Positions 30,478 through 40,167 of a stretch of DNA of 64,000 bases are shown here, piece after piece. The DNA lies in assembly GCF_035621475.1 (NCBI RefSeq), contig NZ_CP141799.1, forward strand, positions 62,001 to 126,000, given 5' to 3'. The notes under the pieces were generated by a model. The model worked only from the letters and a program-made list of their open reading frames with translations. It was not told the DNA's origin and did not search any database. Origin of the DNA: Pseudomonas paeninsulae. Lineage in GTDB: Bacteria; Pseudomonadota; Gammaproteobacteria; Pseudomonadales; Pseudomonadaceae. How positions within the stretch are numbered: the first letter of the stretch is position 1; each line of letters starts with the position of its first letter. The position numbers and the translations under genes were made by a program.

Positions 30478-31266
30478 TCAGGCCGTGCGTCGTGGCAAGG
30501 CGAAACTGAGCAGGAACAGGCTGGCCGCCGATACCACGATCGAGGGTCCGGCCGGGGTGTCCTGAAACCACGACAGACTCAGGCCGCCGCAAACGGCGAC
30601 TATGCCCAGCAGGCTGGCACCCAGGGCCATCTGCTCCGGGGTGCGCGCGTGGCGCTGGGCCGCCGCCGCGGGAATGATCAGCAAGGAGGTGATCAGCAGC
30701 ACGCCGACGATCTTCATCGCCACGGCGATCACCACGGCGATCAGCAACATCAGGCTCAGGCGGATCGCCGCCACCGGCAAGCCTTCGACGCGGGCCAGCT
30801 CCTCGTGCACGGTAATCGCCAACAGGGGCCGCCAGAGCAGGCACAGCAGCAGCAGCACCAGGGCGCTGCCGCCAAGAATCCAGGCCAGATCGCTGGGGCC
30901 AACGGCGAGCAGGTCACCGAAGAGGTAGCCCATCAGGTCGATGCGCACATCCCTCATGAAGCTCAGCACCACCAAACCGAGCGACAGGGTGCTGTGGGCG
31001 AGGATCCCGAGCAGGGTGTCCGAGGCCAGCGGTTGGCGGGTTTGCAAGGTCACCAGCAGCACCGCCAGCAGCACGCAGCCGACCGTCACCGCCAGGGTCG
31101 GGCTGACGTCAAGCATCAGGCCGAGGGCGACGCCGAGCAACGCGGCATGCGACAGGGTGTCGCCGAAATAGGCCATGCGCCGCCAGACCACGAAGGAGCC
31201 GAGGGGGCCGGCGACTATGGCCAGGGCCAGGCCGGCGAGCAGGGCGTTGAGTAGAAAATCAGCCAT
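30478..31266 (-). CDS. znuB: Zinc ABC transporter permease
   Basis: The 262-residue permease of the ABC-3 family has seven to eight membrane helices, starting [32 protein letters not shown] (positions about 4-35). ATG 31266 overlaps the znuC end by 8 bases. It forms the membrane part of the high-affinity Zn2+ importer with ZnuC and ZnuA. Confidence 0.94.
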   Translation of the reverse strand: MADFLLNALLAGLALAIVAGPLGSFVVWRRMAYFGDTLSHAALLGVALGLMLDVSPTLAVTVGCVLLAVLLVTLQTRQPLASDTLLGILAHSTLSLGLVVLSFMRDVRIDLMGYLFGDLLAVGPSDLAWILGGSALVLLLLCLLWRPLLAITVHEELARVEGLPVAAIRLSLMLLIAVVIAVAMKIVGVLLITSLLIIPAAAAQRHARTPEQMALGASLLGIVAVCGGLSLSWFQDTPAGPSIVVSAASLFLLSFALPRRTA

Positions 31267-32065
31267 GCTTGCAGCCATCTCCGTGAACGTGTGGTTGGAC
31301 CGGACCCTTGATGCTCAGGCCGGCGCTCGGTTCGTTGACCACGGCGCCGTGCAGGTCGTGCTCATGGTCGTGGCGGTGGTGATAGATCGCCAGGCTCTTG
31401 GCGTCCTGGCCGAACAGTTCGACAAAGGCCGGGTCACCGCTGACCTGCTCCGGATGGCCGGAACAGCAGACATGTCGATTCAGGCAGACCACCTGATCGG
31501 TGGTGCTCATCACCAGGTGCAGGTCGTGCGAGACCATCAGCACGCCGCAACCATGGCGGTCGCGCAACTGGGTGATCAGGCGATACAGCTCGGCCTGGCC
31601 GCTGACGTCGACGCCCTGCACCGGCTCGTCGAGCACCAGCAGCTCCGGCTCGCGCAGCAGCGCGCGGGCCAGCAGCACGCGCTGCAGCTCGCCGCCGGAA
31701 ATACTCTGCAAGGGGCTGTCGATCACCTGGTTGGCGCCGACTTCGGCCAGTGCCGCCTGGGCACTGGCGCGATCGACGCCGGGCACCAGGCGCAGAAAGC
31801 GCAGCACGCTGAGCGGCAGGGTGGCATCGACATGGAGTTTTTGCGGCATATAGCCGATGCGCAGTTTCGGCTTGCGCCAGACGCTGCCGCTATCGGGCTT
31901 GAGCAGGCCGAGCACGGCGCGCACCAGGGTGGTCTTGCCGGCGCCGTTGGGGCCGATCAGGGTGACGATCTGGCCGGGGTTGACGCTCAGTTGCACATCC
32001 TGCAGCACGCTCTGGCCGCGGAAGCTGACGCCAATCCCGGCGAGGCGAATCAGCGCATCGCTCAT
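31259..32065 (-). CDS. znuC: Zinc ABC transporter ATPase
   Basis: The 268-residue ATPase has Walker [17 protein letters not shown], signature [15 protein letters not shown] and Walker [14 protein letters not shown] histidine-rich tail ([13 protein letters not shown] and [10 protein letters not shown]) is typical of ZnuC from pseudomonads and may bind zinc. Its ATG overlaps the zur stop (ATGA), so zur-znuC-znuB form one operon. Confidence 0.94.
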   Translation of the reverse strand: MSDALIRLAGIGVSFRGQSVLQDVQLSVNPGQIVTLIGPNGAGKTTLVRAVLGLLKPDSGSVWRKPKLRIGYMPQKLHVDATLPLSVLRFLRLVPGVDRASAQAALAEVGANQVIDSPLQSISGGELQRVLLARALLREPELLVLDEPVQGVDVSGQAELYRLITQLRDRHGCGVLMVSHDLHLVMSTTDQVVCLNRHVCCSGHPEQVSGDPAFVELFGQDAKSLAIYHHRHDHEHDLHGAVVNEPSAGLSIKGPVQPHVHGDGCKHG

Positions 32066-32547
32066 GTGGCCTCCTGGCAGCCGGCACACAGGCCGAGCAC
32101 TTCGACGGTCTGCCCTTCGACCACGAAACCGACGCTCTGCGCGCCACCGATGATCGCTGCGCTGATCGGCGCGTGCTCCAGTTCGATGGCCGCATGACAA
32201 CTGCGGCAGATGAGGAACTGGCCCTGATGGGTATGCGTTGGGTGACTGCAGCCGACGAAGGCGTTGAGCGAGGCGATGCGGTGCACCAGGCCGTTTTCCA
32301 GGAGAAAATCCAGCGCCCGATAGACGGTCGGCGGCGCGGCGCGGCGGCCATCCAGTTCGCTCAACACGGCGAGGATGTCGTAGGCGCCGAGCGGCTTGTG
32401 GCTCTGCCAGACCAGCTCCAGCACGCGCTTGCGCAGGGCGGTCAGGCGCAGCCCCTGATGCGTGCAGATGCTTTCGGCCTCGGCCAGGGCATGGCTGACG
32501 CAGTGGGAATGGTCGTGGGGGCGTGAGGCGAGCGGTGGCTGAGTCAT
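32062..32547 (-). CDS. zur: Zinc uptake regulator Zur (Np20), Fur family
   Basis: The 161-residue repressor has a winged helix ([27 protein letters not shown], about 33-60) and a metal-binding C-terminal half. The latter carries [17 protein letters not shown] and the closing CAGC pair, giving four structural-zinc cysteines. It represses zinc uptake genes when zinc is ample. A Zur-like box lies 27 bases upstream, so autoregulation of zur-znuCB and control of znuA are likely. Confidence 0.92.
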   Translation of the reverse strand: MTQPPLASRPHDHSHCVSHALAEAESICTHQGLRLTALRKRVLELVWQSHKPLGAYDILAVLSELDGRRAAPPTVYRALDFLLENGLVHRIASLNAFVGCSHPTHTHQGQFLICRSCHAAIELEHAPISAAIIGGAQSVGFVVEGQTVEVLGLCAGCQEAT

Positions 32548-32573
32548 GGGCAGGGACGGCAGAGACTGGAGAC

Positions 32574-32586
32574 GTTATTATATTAC
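32574..32586. promoter_or_regulatory. Zur box between zur and znuA
   Basis: GTTATTATATTAC matches 11 of the 12 defined positions less one of the gammaproteobacterial Zur core GTTATANTATAAC (two mismatches, both in central A/T positions). It sits in the 57-bp divergent gap, so one bound Zur dimer could silence both zur-znuCB and znuA. Confidence 0.7.
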
Positions 32587-32604
32587 CCTTTCCTCCCCGT
32601 CAGA

Positions 32605-33576
32605 GTGTCTTCCGTGTTGCGTCTTTTTTCTGCTGTCAGCCTGCTCTGCGCCGTTTTCCTCACCAGCTCTGCCGCCCTAGCCGAGGCGCGCGTGCTGACC
32701 AGCATCAAGCCCTTGCAGCTGATCGCCGCGGCCGTGCAGGACGGTGTCGGCAGCCCTGAAGTGCTGCTGCCGCCCGGCGCCTCGCCGCATCACTACGCAC
32801 TGCGCCCCTCCGATGTGCGGCGGGTGCGCGACGTGGCGCTGCTCTATTGGATCGGTCCCGACCTGGAAAGCTTCCTGCCGCGGGTGCTCGCCGGGCGCAG
32901 CAAGCCCAGCGTCGCCGTGCAGGCTCTGCCCGGCATGCACCTGCGCCACTTCGCTGACAAGCATGCCGAGCATGATGACCACGAGCAGGCCCATCACGAG
33001 CACGCCGAGGATGAGCAGGCGGTCGCCGACCAGCACGATCAGGATCACCGCCCCGGTACTGTGGATGCGCACCTCTGGCTGTTGCCGGCCAATGCACGGG
33101 TGATCGCCACGCGGATGGCTGCCGATCTGAGCGCCGCCGACCCGGCCAACGCCGCGCGTTACCAGGCCAACCTAAGCGCCTTCGGCAAGCGTCTGGCGGC
33201 CCTCGACCAGCGTCTGAAACAGCGTCTTGGCGCGGTGGCCGACAAGCCCTATTTCGTCTTCCACGAAGCCTACGACTACTTCGAGGCGGCCTACGGCCTT
33301 CAGCACGCCGGGGTATTCAGCGTGCTAGGGGAAGTGCAGCCGGGCGCCCGCCATGTCGCGGCCATGCGCACCCGCCTGGAGCAGGCTGGGCCGAGCTGCG
33401 TATTCTACGAGCCGCCGAGGCGCCCGCGCCTGGCCGAAACCCTGATCGCCGGCCTGCCGGCGACTCTGGCCGAACTGGATACCATGGGCGGTGCGCTGGC
33501 AGTGGATGGCCACGGCTATGAAACCCTGTTGGAGAATCTGGCGGGCGAGTTGGCGGGGTGCCTGGAAGGGCTGTAA
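32605..33576 (+). CDS. znuA: Periplasmic zinc-binding protein
   Basis: The 323-residue cluster A-I binding protein has a signal peptide ending near SSAALA-EARV. Zinc ligands are the His in PPGASPHHYALRP, the His in VDAHLWL and the His in FVFHEAYDYFE. A histidine/acid-rich loop (HAEHDDHEQAHHEH, about 118-147) is typical of ZnuA. There is no ATG: the start is GTG 32605 or GTG 32614, both with weak ribosome sites. The last 80 codons are duplicated at 35900-36149. Confidence 0.92.
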   Translation: MSSVLRLFSAVSLLCAVFLTSSAALAEARVLTSIKPLQLIAAAVQDGVGSPEVLLPPGASPHHYALRPSDVRRVRDVALLYWIGPDLESFLPRVLAGRSKPSVAVQALPGMHLRHFADKHAEHDDHEQAHHEHAEDEQAVADQHDQDHRPGTVDAHLWLLPANARVIATRMAADLSAADPANAARYQANLSAFGKRLAALDQRLKQRLGAVADKPYFVFHEAYDYFEAAYGLQHAGVFSVLGEVQPGARHVAAMRTRLEQAGPSCVFYEPPRRPRLAETLIAGLPATLAELDTMGGALAVDGHGYETLLENLAGELAGCLEGL

Positions 33577-33618
33577 CAACCACGACAGCCATGCCCCAGC
33601 TCTGCCTCTTATCGCTCC

Positions 33619-34689
33619 TCAGCCCGCCTGCAAACGCAGCAGCGTATGGCCAAGGCCGATATCGTCGATATCCTCGACCAGCACAAAACCGGCTTCGCGC
33701 ACGATGGCGATAAAGTCGTCGCTGCGGTAGAAGCGGCTGTTGCCGTTGGCCAGGCAGGTGAAATACAGCGAGGTGGCATTCAGGCTGTAGGTGGCCGCTT
33801 CGAATTGCTGACGGTCGCAGAACATTTCCAGGATGTAGACCTTGGCGTCGGCGCGCATGGCGGCGCGCACACGGCGCAGGATGGCGAGGATTTCCATGGG
33901 CGCGAAGCAGTCGAGGAACTGGCTCATCCACCAGATATCGGCATCCTGCGGCAGGCTCTGCCCAGGGTCGAGGATGTTCATCGGATGGCCCTGCACGCGC
34001 CCGGCAAAACCGGCGACATGGATGTTACTCAGGGCCATGTCCAGCTGTCCCGGCAAGTCGACCAGGGTGACCTGCACATCGGGGTCATGCTTGCAGCACT
34101 GCAAGGCCCACTTGCCGGTGTTGCCACCGATGTCCACCAGGCGTTGCGGGCGCTCGGCCAGCACCCGCTGCAGCAGTTCGGGGAAGGCTCTGTCGCTGTA
34201 GTAATGATCGAAGCTCAGCCAGCTTTGCCGGGCCTTTTCCGGGATGCGCGAGAGGCCCTGGTACAGCGTCGGCCAGTCGCCGAATTCTTTCAGTCCCGCC
34301 GGCCGGCCCGTGCGGATGGCCTCGGTCAGATGGCTCATGGCGCGGTAACAGACGTCGGCGGTGAAATCCATATTGGTGCGGGTCATGCCGTCGTGCAGGA
34401 GGAAGTGGCCCAGCCGCGCCAGCCGATAACAGGGCCCGTCCTCGGTGACGATGCGTGCACTGAGGGCCATGTCCAACAGCACCTTGACCCCGTATTCGCT
34501 GACGCCGCTACGCTCGGCGATCACGCCCGAAGGCAAACCGCTATCGCCAGCCTGGTCGAGCACCTCGAGAATGCCCAGGTCACGCAAGCTCAGTGCGGTT
34601 TGAAAAGCGATTGGCGCAAACGCCAGTCGCTGTGCTTCTTCCTTGGCCTGCAGGGCGGAAAGAGGGTCGTGCTGGTACCACTTCGTCAT
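33619..34689 (-). CDS. SAM-dependent O-methyltransferase-type protein
   Basis: The 356-residue protein has an N-terminal winged-helix dimerisation domain (FQTALSLRDLGILEVLDQAG, then GVSEYGVKVLLDMAL). A Rossmann methyltransferase domain follows, with motif I LVDIGGNTGKWALQCC (about 190-205) and VTLVDLPGQLDMA. This is the layout of the PF00891 class. GGAG lies 6 bases before the start. The substrate is unknown. It sits between znuA and a partial znuA copy, which suggests that it came in with an insertion. Confidence 0.85.
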   Translation of the reverse strand: MTKWYQHDPLSALQAKEEAQRLAFAPIAFQTALSLRDLGILEVLDQAGDSGLPSGVIAERSGVSEYGVKVLLDMALSARIVTEDGPCYRLARLGHFLLHDGMTRTNMDFTADVCYRAMSHLTEAIRTGRPAGLKEFGDWPTLYQGLSRIPEKARQSWLSFDHYYSDRAFPELLQRVLAERPQRLVDIGGNTGKWALQCCKHDPDVQVTLVDLPGQLDMALSNIHVAGFAGRVQGHPMNILDPGQSLPQDADIWWMSQFLDCFAPMEILAILRRVRAAMRADAKVYILEMFCDRQQFEAATYSLNATSLYFTCLANGNSRFYRSDDFIAIVREAGFVLVEDIDDIGLGHTLLRLQAG

Positions 34690-34977
34690 GGTCACTCCGG
34701 TTGTTGGGCGTGGAACACAGAGAATCACCAGGGTCTGGTCATTCTGACCGCGTGAATAGGCGGGCTCTTCAAGGTAGTTCGCTGCAATAGGGCTTTTTAT
34801 CAGCACATTCTCGCCAGAGCCTGCCCGATCATGCCTGCGTGCGCATTGATTGCTGACAGTTTCAGTCCAACTCACCAACCCGGCACGCTCTTGGGCTGCG
34901 CGCCTGTTTAAACGCGCGGCACTGCCCTATAGTCCGGCGTTATCGACGCCACCGCTGGCTCACCAGGGAAGGCCTGC

Positions 34978-35766
34978 ATGCTGACCATTGAACGCATTTA
35001 CCCCAAGCAACTCGACCAGAACAATGTCGACGACCAGAACACCCTGAACATTCATCTGCAGCGCTATCGTTTTGCCGCTGCCTGCCTGAGCGGCGAGCGC
35101 ATCCTCGACATGGCCTGTGGTAGCGGCTACGGCACCGCCTTGCTGGCCGAGCTGCACCCGGACAAGATTCTAGTGGGGGTGGACATCGACCCGGCGGCCA
35201 TTGCCTATGCCGAGGCGCACTACCGCCTGCCCAACCTCAGCTACCGCTGCGCCGATGCCCAGAGCTTCAGCGCCGAGCAGCGCTTCGACAGCATCGTCAG
35301 CCTGGAAACCATCGAGCACCTGCCAAACCCGCAGCAACTGGTCGCCAACTATGCCGCGCTGTTGGCCGAGCATGGCCAGGTGATCGCCTCGGTGCCGATC
35401 ACCCCGACCCTGGACGGCAACCCGCACCACTTGCATGACTTCAGCAAATCCTCGTTTTTCACCCTGTTCCGCGCCCATGGCCTACGCCCGGATCAGCAGT
35501 TCGAGCAGATCCAGTGGTGGCAATTCAAAGGCTTGTTTGTCAAACGTCCGATCAAGCAGCACCGCTCCGAAGGGGTGGGCAACGCCGTGCTGCAGTATTA
35601 CCGCAAGCACCCCTTCTACCTGCTGCTACGTCTGCGCTCGATGCTGCGCTACGGCTTCAGCAATCGCTACCTGACCTGCAATTTCAGGGCGCCCAGCCCG
35701 ATGTGCGCAGAGAATCCCCTGCACAGTGGCGCAACCAATGTGGGTGCGCCGGCTTGGCGGGAATGA
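34978..35766 (+). CDS. Class I SAM-dependent methyltransferase
   Basis: The 262-residue protein has the UbiE/Methyltransf_11 pattern. Motif I is ILDMACGSGYGTALLAEL (about 42-59), followed by VGVDIDPAAIAYAEAHY and FDSIVSLETIEHLPNP. The C-terminal 30 residues (NFRAPSPMCAENP to APAWRE) look unlike a normal end and lie at the edge of an insert boundary, so the original stop may be lost. It is divergent from the first methyltransferase across a 288-bp gap. Function is unknown; surface glycan or lipid modification is only a guess. Confidence 0.75.
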   Translation: MLTIERIYPKQLDQNNVDDQNTLNIHLQRYRFAAACLSGERILDMACGSGYGTALLAELHPDKILVGVDIDPAAIAYAEAHYRLPNLSYRCADAQSFSAEQRFDSIVSLETIEHLPNPQQLVANYAALLAEHGQVIASVPITPTLDGNPHHLHDFSKSSFFTLFRAHGLRPDQQFEQIQWWQFKGLFVKRPIKQHRSEGVGNAVLQYYRKHPFYLLLRLRSMLRYGFSNRYLTCNFRAPSPMCAENPLHSGATNVGAPAWRE

Positions 35767-35899
35767 CTTCCTCGGGGCGTGAAGCTACTGGTGGCTCAGG
35801 CCGAAAATGGCCAAAAGAGTAAGCGCGAATGTGTCTACGAAAGCCGTAGCGATTCACCCCGCCCCCGCCCATTGATGAGTTCAAGCCCGACAGGCTGCC

Positions 35900-36149
35900 A
35901 GGGGAAGTGCAACCGGGCGCCCGCCAGGTCGCGGCCATGCGCACCCGCCTGGAGCAGGCCGGCCCGAGCTGCGTACTCAGCGAGCCGGCGAGGCGCCCGC
36001 GCCTGGCCGAAGCCCTGAGCGCCGGACTGTCCGCGACTCTGGCTGAACTGGATACCCTGGGCGTCACCCTGGCAGTGGATGGCGATGGCTATGCGGCCTT
36101 GCTGGATAACCTCGGCGCGCAACCGGCTGGTTGCCTGAAATCGCGGTAA
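35900..36149 (+). pseudogene. Partial duplicate of the znuA 3' end
   Basis: The frame reading VQPGARQVAAMRTRLEQAG to the stop TAA 36147-36149 matches the last 80 residues of znuA (VQPGARHVAAMRTRLEQAG) with 59 identities. DNA similarity starts abruptly at AGGGGAAGTGCA, at 35900 here and 33327 in znuA. It ends at the stop codons. No signal peptide, zinc site or ribosome site remains. The stretch 35767-35899 just before it resembles nothing I know. Confidence 0.85.
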
Positions 36150-36164
36150 CTCGTAGTGCACTAA

Positions 36165-36178
36165 TTGACGCAGGTTAA
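36165..36178 (+). promoter_or_regulatory. Candidate Anr/FNR-type box upstream of nrdJa
   Basis: TTGACGCAGGTTAA matches the Anr/Dnr dyad TTGAY-N4-RTCAA with one mismatch. It is centred about 78 bases before the nrdJa start. Class II ribonucleotide reductase genes of P. aeruginosa are reported to respond to anaerobic regulators, which supports the call. It begins only 15 bases after the znuA remnant stop. Confidence 0.4.
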
Positions 36179-36249
36179 GGTGTACGGCGTAAGTTTGTTT
36201 ATCCTGTAGTGCTTTGATTTCTTAGTATCGACACGAGGATACGCAGGGC

Positions 36250-38400
36250 ATGGCGAAGACGAGCGGATCCATCGCGGCAGGTATTGACAACATTTCCGGT
36301 ATCGCTTTGCAGGCGGCCTCCGAGGATATCTGGGCACAGAAATACCGTCTCACCCGCAAGGACGGCACGCCGGTCGACGACAGCGTCGACGACACCTGGC
36401 AGCGTGTCGCCCGGGCGCTGGCGGATGTCGAGCCGCAAGAAGGACGCGAGCACTGGTATCAGCAATTTCTCTGGGCTCTGCGCAACGGCGCGATTCCCGC
36501 CGGGCGGATCATCTCCAACGCCGGCGCGCAGGACTACAAGCCGGCCACCTCGACCATCAACTGCACGGTCTCCGGCTCCATCACCGATTCGATGGACGAC
36601 ATCCTTGGCAAGGTTCACGAGGCAGGGTTGACGCTCAAGGCCGGCTGCGGCATCGGCTATGAGTTCAGCACCCTGCGTCCGCGGGGCTCCTTCGTTTCGG
36701 GTGCCGGCGCGCATACCAGCGGGCCGCTGTCGTTCATGGATATCTTCGACAAGATGTGTTTCACCGTCAGCTCCGCCGGCGGTCGTCGCGGCGCACAGAT
36801 GGGCACCTTCGACATCGGCCATCCCGATGTGCGCGAATTCATCCGCGCCAAGCGCGAGGACGGCCGGCTGCGTCAGTTCAACCTCAGCCTGTTGATCACC
36901 GACGAGTTCATGCAGGCGGTGGAGAACGACGGCGAGTGGCCGCTGATTTTCCCACTGCACCACAAGGAAAAGGCCGAGCTGGAGCTGGACGATCCGGAGC
37001 AGGTGCTCTGGCGCGAATGGCCGGTGCACGACGGCTATATCGTCCGCGAGGACGGCCTGGTCGCCTGCCGTATCTACGGCCGGGTCAAGGCGCGGCATCT
37101 GTGGGACATGATCATGGTCTCCACTTACGATTACGCCGAGCCGGGCTTTATCCTCATCGACCGGGTCAACCAGCTGAACAACAACTGGTGGTGCGAGGCG
37201 ATCCGCGCCACCAACCCCTGCGGCGAGCAGCCGCTGCCGCCCTATGGCTCGTGCCTGCTGGGCTCGATCAATCTGACCTGCTTCGTGATCGACCCGTTCG
37301 GTGTCGAGGCGCGCTTCGACTGGGACAAGTACCGCCAAGTCGTGCGTATTTTCACCCGCATGCTGGACAACGTGGTGGAGATCAACGGCCTGCCGCTGGA
37401 GCAGCAGCGGCACGAGATCGAACACAAGCGCCGGCATGGCATGGGCTTCCTCGGCCTCGGCTCGACCCTGACCCTGCTCAAGCTGCGCTACGGCAGCCCG
37501 GAATCCTGTGTGTTCACCGAAGAAGTCGCCCGCGAAATGGCGTTGGTCGGCTGGGAAGAGGCGCTCGAGCTGTCCAGGGAGAAAGGCCCTGCACCGCTGC
37601 TGGTGGAAGACTTCAAGGTCACCGCCGAGATGTTGCGCAAGCGCCCGGAGATGAAGACGGATGGCTACAAGGTTGGCGACCAGATTCCCGGTCGCGTGCT
37701 GCACGCCAAGTATTCGCGCTACATGCAGAAACTGGCGGAATTCGCCCCGCAACTGATCGAAGATCTGGCCGCGCGGGGCGCGCGCTTTACCCACCACAGC
37801 TCGATTGCCCCCACCGGCACCATCAGCCTGAGCCTGGCCAACAACGCCTCCAACGGTATCGAGCCGAGCTTCGCCCACCACTACTCGCGCAATCTGATCC
37901 GTCCTGGGCGCAAGGCCAAGGAGAAGATCGAGGTGTTCAGCTACGAGCTGCTGGCCTACCGCACCCTGATCAATCAGCGGGCCACACCGGGTTCGATCGA
38001 GCCGGGCGAGCAGCTGCCGGACTACTTCATCACCGCCGACGACGTCAGCCCAACCCAGCATGTGGATATCCAGGCTGCGGCGCAAAAATGGGTCGACTCG
38101 TCGATCTCGAAAACCGCCAATGTGCCGACCGACTACCCCTTCGAGGCGTTCAAGGACATCTACCGTTACGCCTGGCTCCAGGGCCTCAAGGGCTGCACCA
38201 CCTTCCGCTTCAACCCGGCGGCCTTCCAGGGCGTACTGGTCAAGGAAGCCGACCTGGAGAAGACCCTCTACCGCTTCGTCCTTGAGGACGGCAGCGCGGT
38301 CGAGCTCAAGGGTAACCAGGAGGTCGAATACGATGGCGAGGTGAACTCCGCCGCCAACCTGTTCGACGCACTCAAAGAAGGCTACTACGGCAAGTACTGA
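36250..38400 (+). CDS. nrdJa: Class II (B12-dependent) ribonucleotide reductase, large part
   Basis: This 716-residue protein carries the catalytic barrel of the adenosylcobalamin-dependent reductase that makes deoxyribonucleotides without oxygen. Active-site features include STINCTVSGS, GCGIGYEFSTLRPRGSFVSG, NPCGEQPLPPYGSC (radical-site region) and SSIAPTGTISL. Pseudomonads split this enzyme into NrdJa and NrdJb, and the size fits. It is followed after 63 bases by nrdJb. Confidence 0.93.
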   Translation: MAKTSGSIAAGIDNISGIALQAASEDIWAQKYRLTRKDGTPVDDSVDDTWQRVARALADVEPQEGREHWYQQFLWALRNGAIPAGRIISNAGAQDYKPATSTINCTVSGSITDSMDDILGKVHEAGLTLKAGCGIGYEFSTLRPRGSFVSGAGAHTSGPLSFMDIFDKMCFTVSSAGGRRGAQMGTFDIGHPDVREFIRAKREDGRLRQFNLSLLITDEFMQAVENDGEWPLIFPLHHKEKAELELDDPEQVLWREWPVHDGYIVREDGLVACRIYGRVKARHLWDMIMVSTYDYAEPGFILIDRVNQLNNNWWCEAIRATNPCGEQPLPPYGSCLLGSINLTCFVIDPFGVEARFDWDKYRQVVRIFTRMLDNVVEINGLPLEQQRHEIEHKRRHGMGFLGLGSTLTLLKLRYGSPESCVFTEEVAREMALVGWEEALELSREKGPAPLLVEDFKVTAEMLRKRPEMKTDGYKVGDQIPGRVLHAKYSRYMQKLAEFAPQLIEDLAARGARFTHHSSIAPTGTISLSLANNASNGIEPSFAHHYSRNLIRPGRKAKEKIEVFSYELLAYRTLINQRATPGSIEPGEQLPDYFITADDVSPTQHVDIQAAAQKWVDSSISKTANVPTDYPFEAFKDIYRYAWLQGLKGCTTFRFNPAAFQGVLVKEADLEKTLYRFVLEDGSAVELKGNQEVEYDGEVNSAANLFDALKEGYYGKY

Positions 38401-38463
38401 GCCGGGCGCCGCCACCGTTCAAGACTCGGGCCGCCGCCGCTGCCCGACAGGAGAGATTGCACC

Positions 38464-39162
38464 ATGACCGTCAAGATCAGCCAGCGTATCACGGGTTTCA
38501 AAGTAGTCGACGAGGCCCTCGAACGCTCCGCCGCCAGCACCACCCCCGACAAGGCCAGCAAGAGCAGCGTGGTGGAAATGCACGAAAGCCTGCAGCGTCC
38601 GGAGACCCTGATTGGCATCACCTACAAGATTAAGTCGCCGCTGTTCGAGCACGCGCTCTATGTCACCGTCAACGACATCGTGCTCAATGCCGGCACGCCC
38701 CACGAGCAGCGCCGGCCGTTCGAGATATTCATCAACTCGAAGAACATGGATCATTTCCAATGGATCGTCGCGCTCACCCGAATCATGTCCGCGGTGTTCC
38801 GCAAGGGCGGCGGCTGCACCTTCCTGGTCGAGGAGCTGAAGGCGGTGTTCGATCCGCGCGGCGGCTACCTGAAGAAGGGCGGGGTGTACATGCCCTCCAT
38901 AGTCGCCGAGATCGGTGTAGTGCTGGAGCGCCACCTGATCGCCATCGGCATGCTTGAGGGGCAGGCACTGGACGAAACCCAGCGCCAGTACCTGGCCGAG
39001 AAGCGCGCCGCCTACGAGGCCAGCCTGGGTGCCGTGACGCTGGAGCCGGGCGACGGCTTCCCGGCCGGTGCGCAGCTGTGTGGCAAGTGCAATACCCAGG
39101 CAGTGGTGCAGATGGACGGCTGCGCGACCTGCCTCAACTGCGGCCACTCCAAATGCGGCTAG
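38464..39162 (+). CDS. nrdJb: Class II ribonucleotide reductase, small C-terminal part
   Basis: This 232-residue protein holds the C-terminal section of NrdJ. It ends in paired cysteines (LCGKCNTQAV, CATCLNCGHSKCG) that bind zinc or re-reduce the active-site disulfide. The middle (YKIKSPLFEHALYVTVNDI) matches the NrdJb/TSCPD-like family. It has GGAGAG upstream of ATG 38464 and must act with NrdJa. Confidence 0.93.
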   Translation: MTVKISQRITGFKVVDEALERSAASTTPDKASKSSVVEMHESLQRPETLIGITYKIKSPLFEHALYVTVNDIVLNAGTPHEQRRPFEIFINSKNMDHFQWIVALTRIMSAVFRKGGGCTFLVEELKAVFDPRGGYLKKGGVYMPSIVAEIGVVLERHLIAIGMLEGQALDETQRQYLAEKRAAYEASLGAVTLEPGDGFPAGAQLCGKCNTQAVVQMDGCATCLNCGHSKCG

Positions 39163-39201
39163 TCGCCGGGTAACGCCGCTGCCCACACCCGCGCGCCGCC
39201 G

Positions 39202-40152
39202 TTACAGGGCGAACGGCAGCGCCACCTCGACCCGTTGGCGCTGCAGCAGACGGTGCTGGAACTCGCCCGGATCATGGATCAACACTTCCTGGCCGGCGAA
39301 GGAGTCGGCGGCGATCAGCCGCGACAGCCAGAAGCGCACGCAGGCGATGCGCAGCATGGCCGGCCACAGTTCGGCCTCGGCCGGGGTGAAGGGACGCAGG
39401 GCGGCATAGGCGCCGAGCAGGGCCTGGGCGCGGTGCGCATCGAGACTGCCATCGGCGTCCGAGCACCAGTCATTCAGGGCGATTGCCAGGTCGTAGAGCA
39501 TCGGCCCGGCGCAGGCGTTATAGAAGTCGATCACCCCGGCCAGGTGATTACCGTCGAACAACACGTTGTCGCGGAACAGGTCGGCGTGCAGGTTGGCCCG
39601 CGGCAAGGCGAGGATGCGTGGCTTGAGCGCATGAATCTCCGCCAGGGCATCGCGCAGCAACGGCAATTGCGTCTCCGGCAGTCTCAGCGCCAGGCTCGGC
39701 CCCTCTTCGAGCATCCAGTCCAGGCCACGATCACTCTGCCGTTCCAGCACATGGGCGCGGGTGGCCAGGTGAATATGCGCGAGCAGGCCGCCGACTTCCT
39801 GGCAGTGGTGCGGGTTGGCCAGGTTGACGTGCTTGCCCGGCAGGCGCGGCTGCAGCAACGCCGGTTTCTCTGCCAGGCTGCGCAGCGCTTCGCCGCTCTC
39901 GGTGCGCAGGGCATAGGGCACCGGCAGGCCGGCCGCATGCAGCACATCGAGCAGTTCGATAAAGAACGGCAGGTCGGCGCTGGGGCCGCGTTCGATCAGA
40001 GTCAGGACGAATTCGCCCTGCTCCAGGCTGACGAAGAAGTTGCTGTTCTCGCTGCCCGCGACGATGCCCTGGAAGTCGCGCAGGCGACCCAGGCCATAAG
40101 GTGCGAGAAAGGCTTCCAGTTCGTGACGCTCTAAGGGGGTGAATACCGACAT
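39202..40152 (-). CDS. thrB: Homoserine kinase (ThrB, APH fold)
   Basis: The 316-residue kinase of the aminoglycoside phosphotransferase fold phosphorylates homoserine in threonine synthesis. The catalytic loop LPRANLHADLFRDNVLF (H-x-D and Asn) and the metal-binding GVIDFYNACAGPMLYDLAIA are clear. It follows the DUF2782 gene after 15 bases on the same strand. Confidence 0.92.
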   Translation of the reverse strand: MSVFTPLERHELEAFLAPYGLGRLRDFQGIVAGSENSNFFVSLEQGEFVLTLIERGPSADLPFFIELLDVLHAAGLPVPYALRTESGEALRSLAEKPALLQPRLPGKHVNLANPHHCQEVGGLLAHIHLATRAHVLERQSDRGLDWMLEEGPSLALRLPETQLPLLRDALAEIHALKPRILALPRANLHADLFRDNVLFDGNHLAGVIDFYNACAGPMLYDLAIALNDWCSDADGSLDAHRAQALLGAYAALRPFTPAEAELWPAMLRIACVRFWLSRLIAADSFAGQEVLIHDPGEFQHRLLQRQRVEVALPFAL

Positions 40153-40167
40153 ATCAGAACCGCCGAC

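Noticed and set aside
36150..36249. Cobalamin riboswitch before the B12-dependent reductase
   Set aside because: The leader is about 100 bases or less and has no B12-box-like sequence or the expected stem pattern.
36199..38415. 738-codon open frame on the minus strand opposite nrdJa
   Set aside because: It mirrors the codon pattern of nrdJa in high-GC DNA. It lacks domain similarity and a ribosome site, and the plus strand encodes a clear enzyme.
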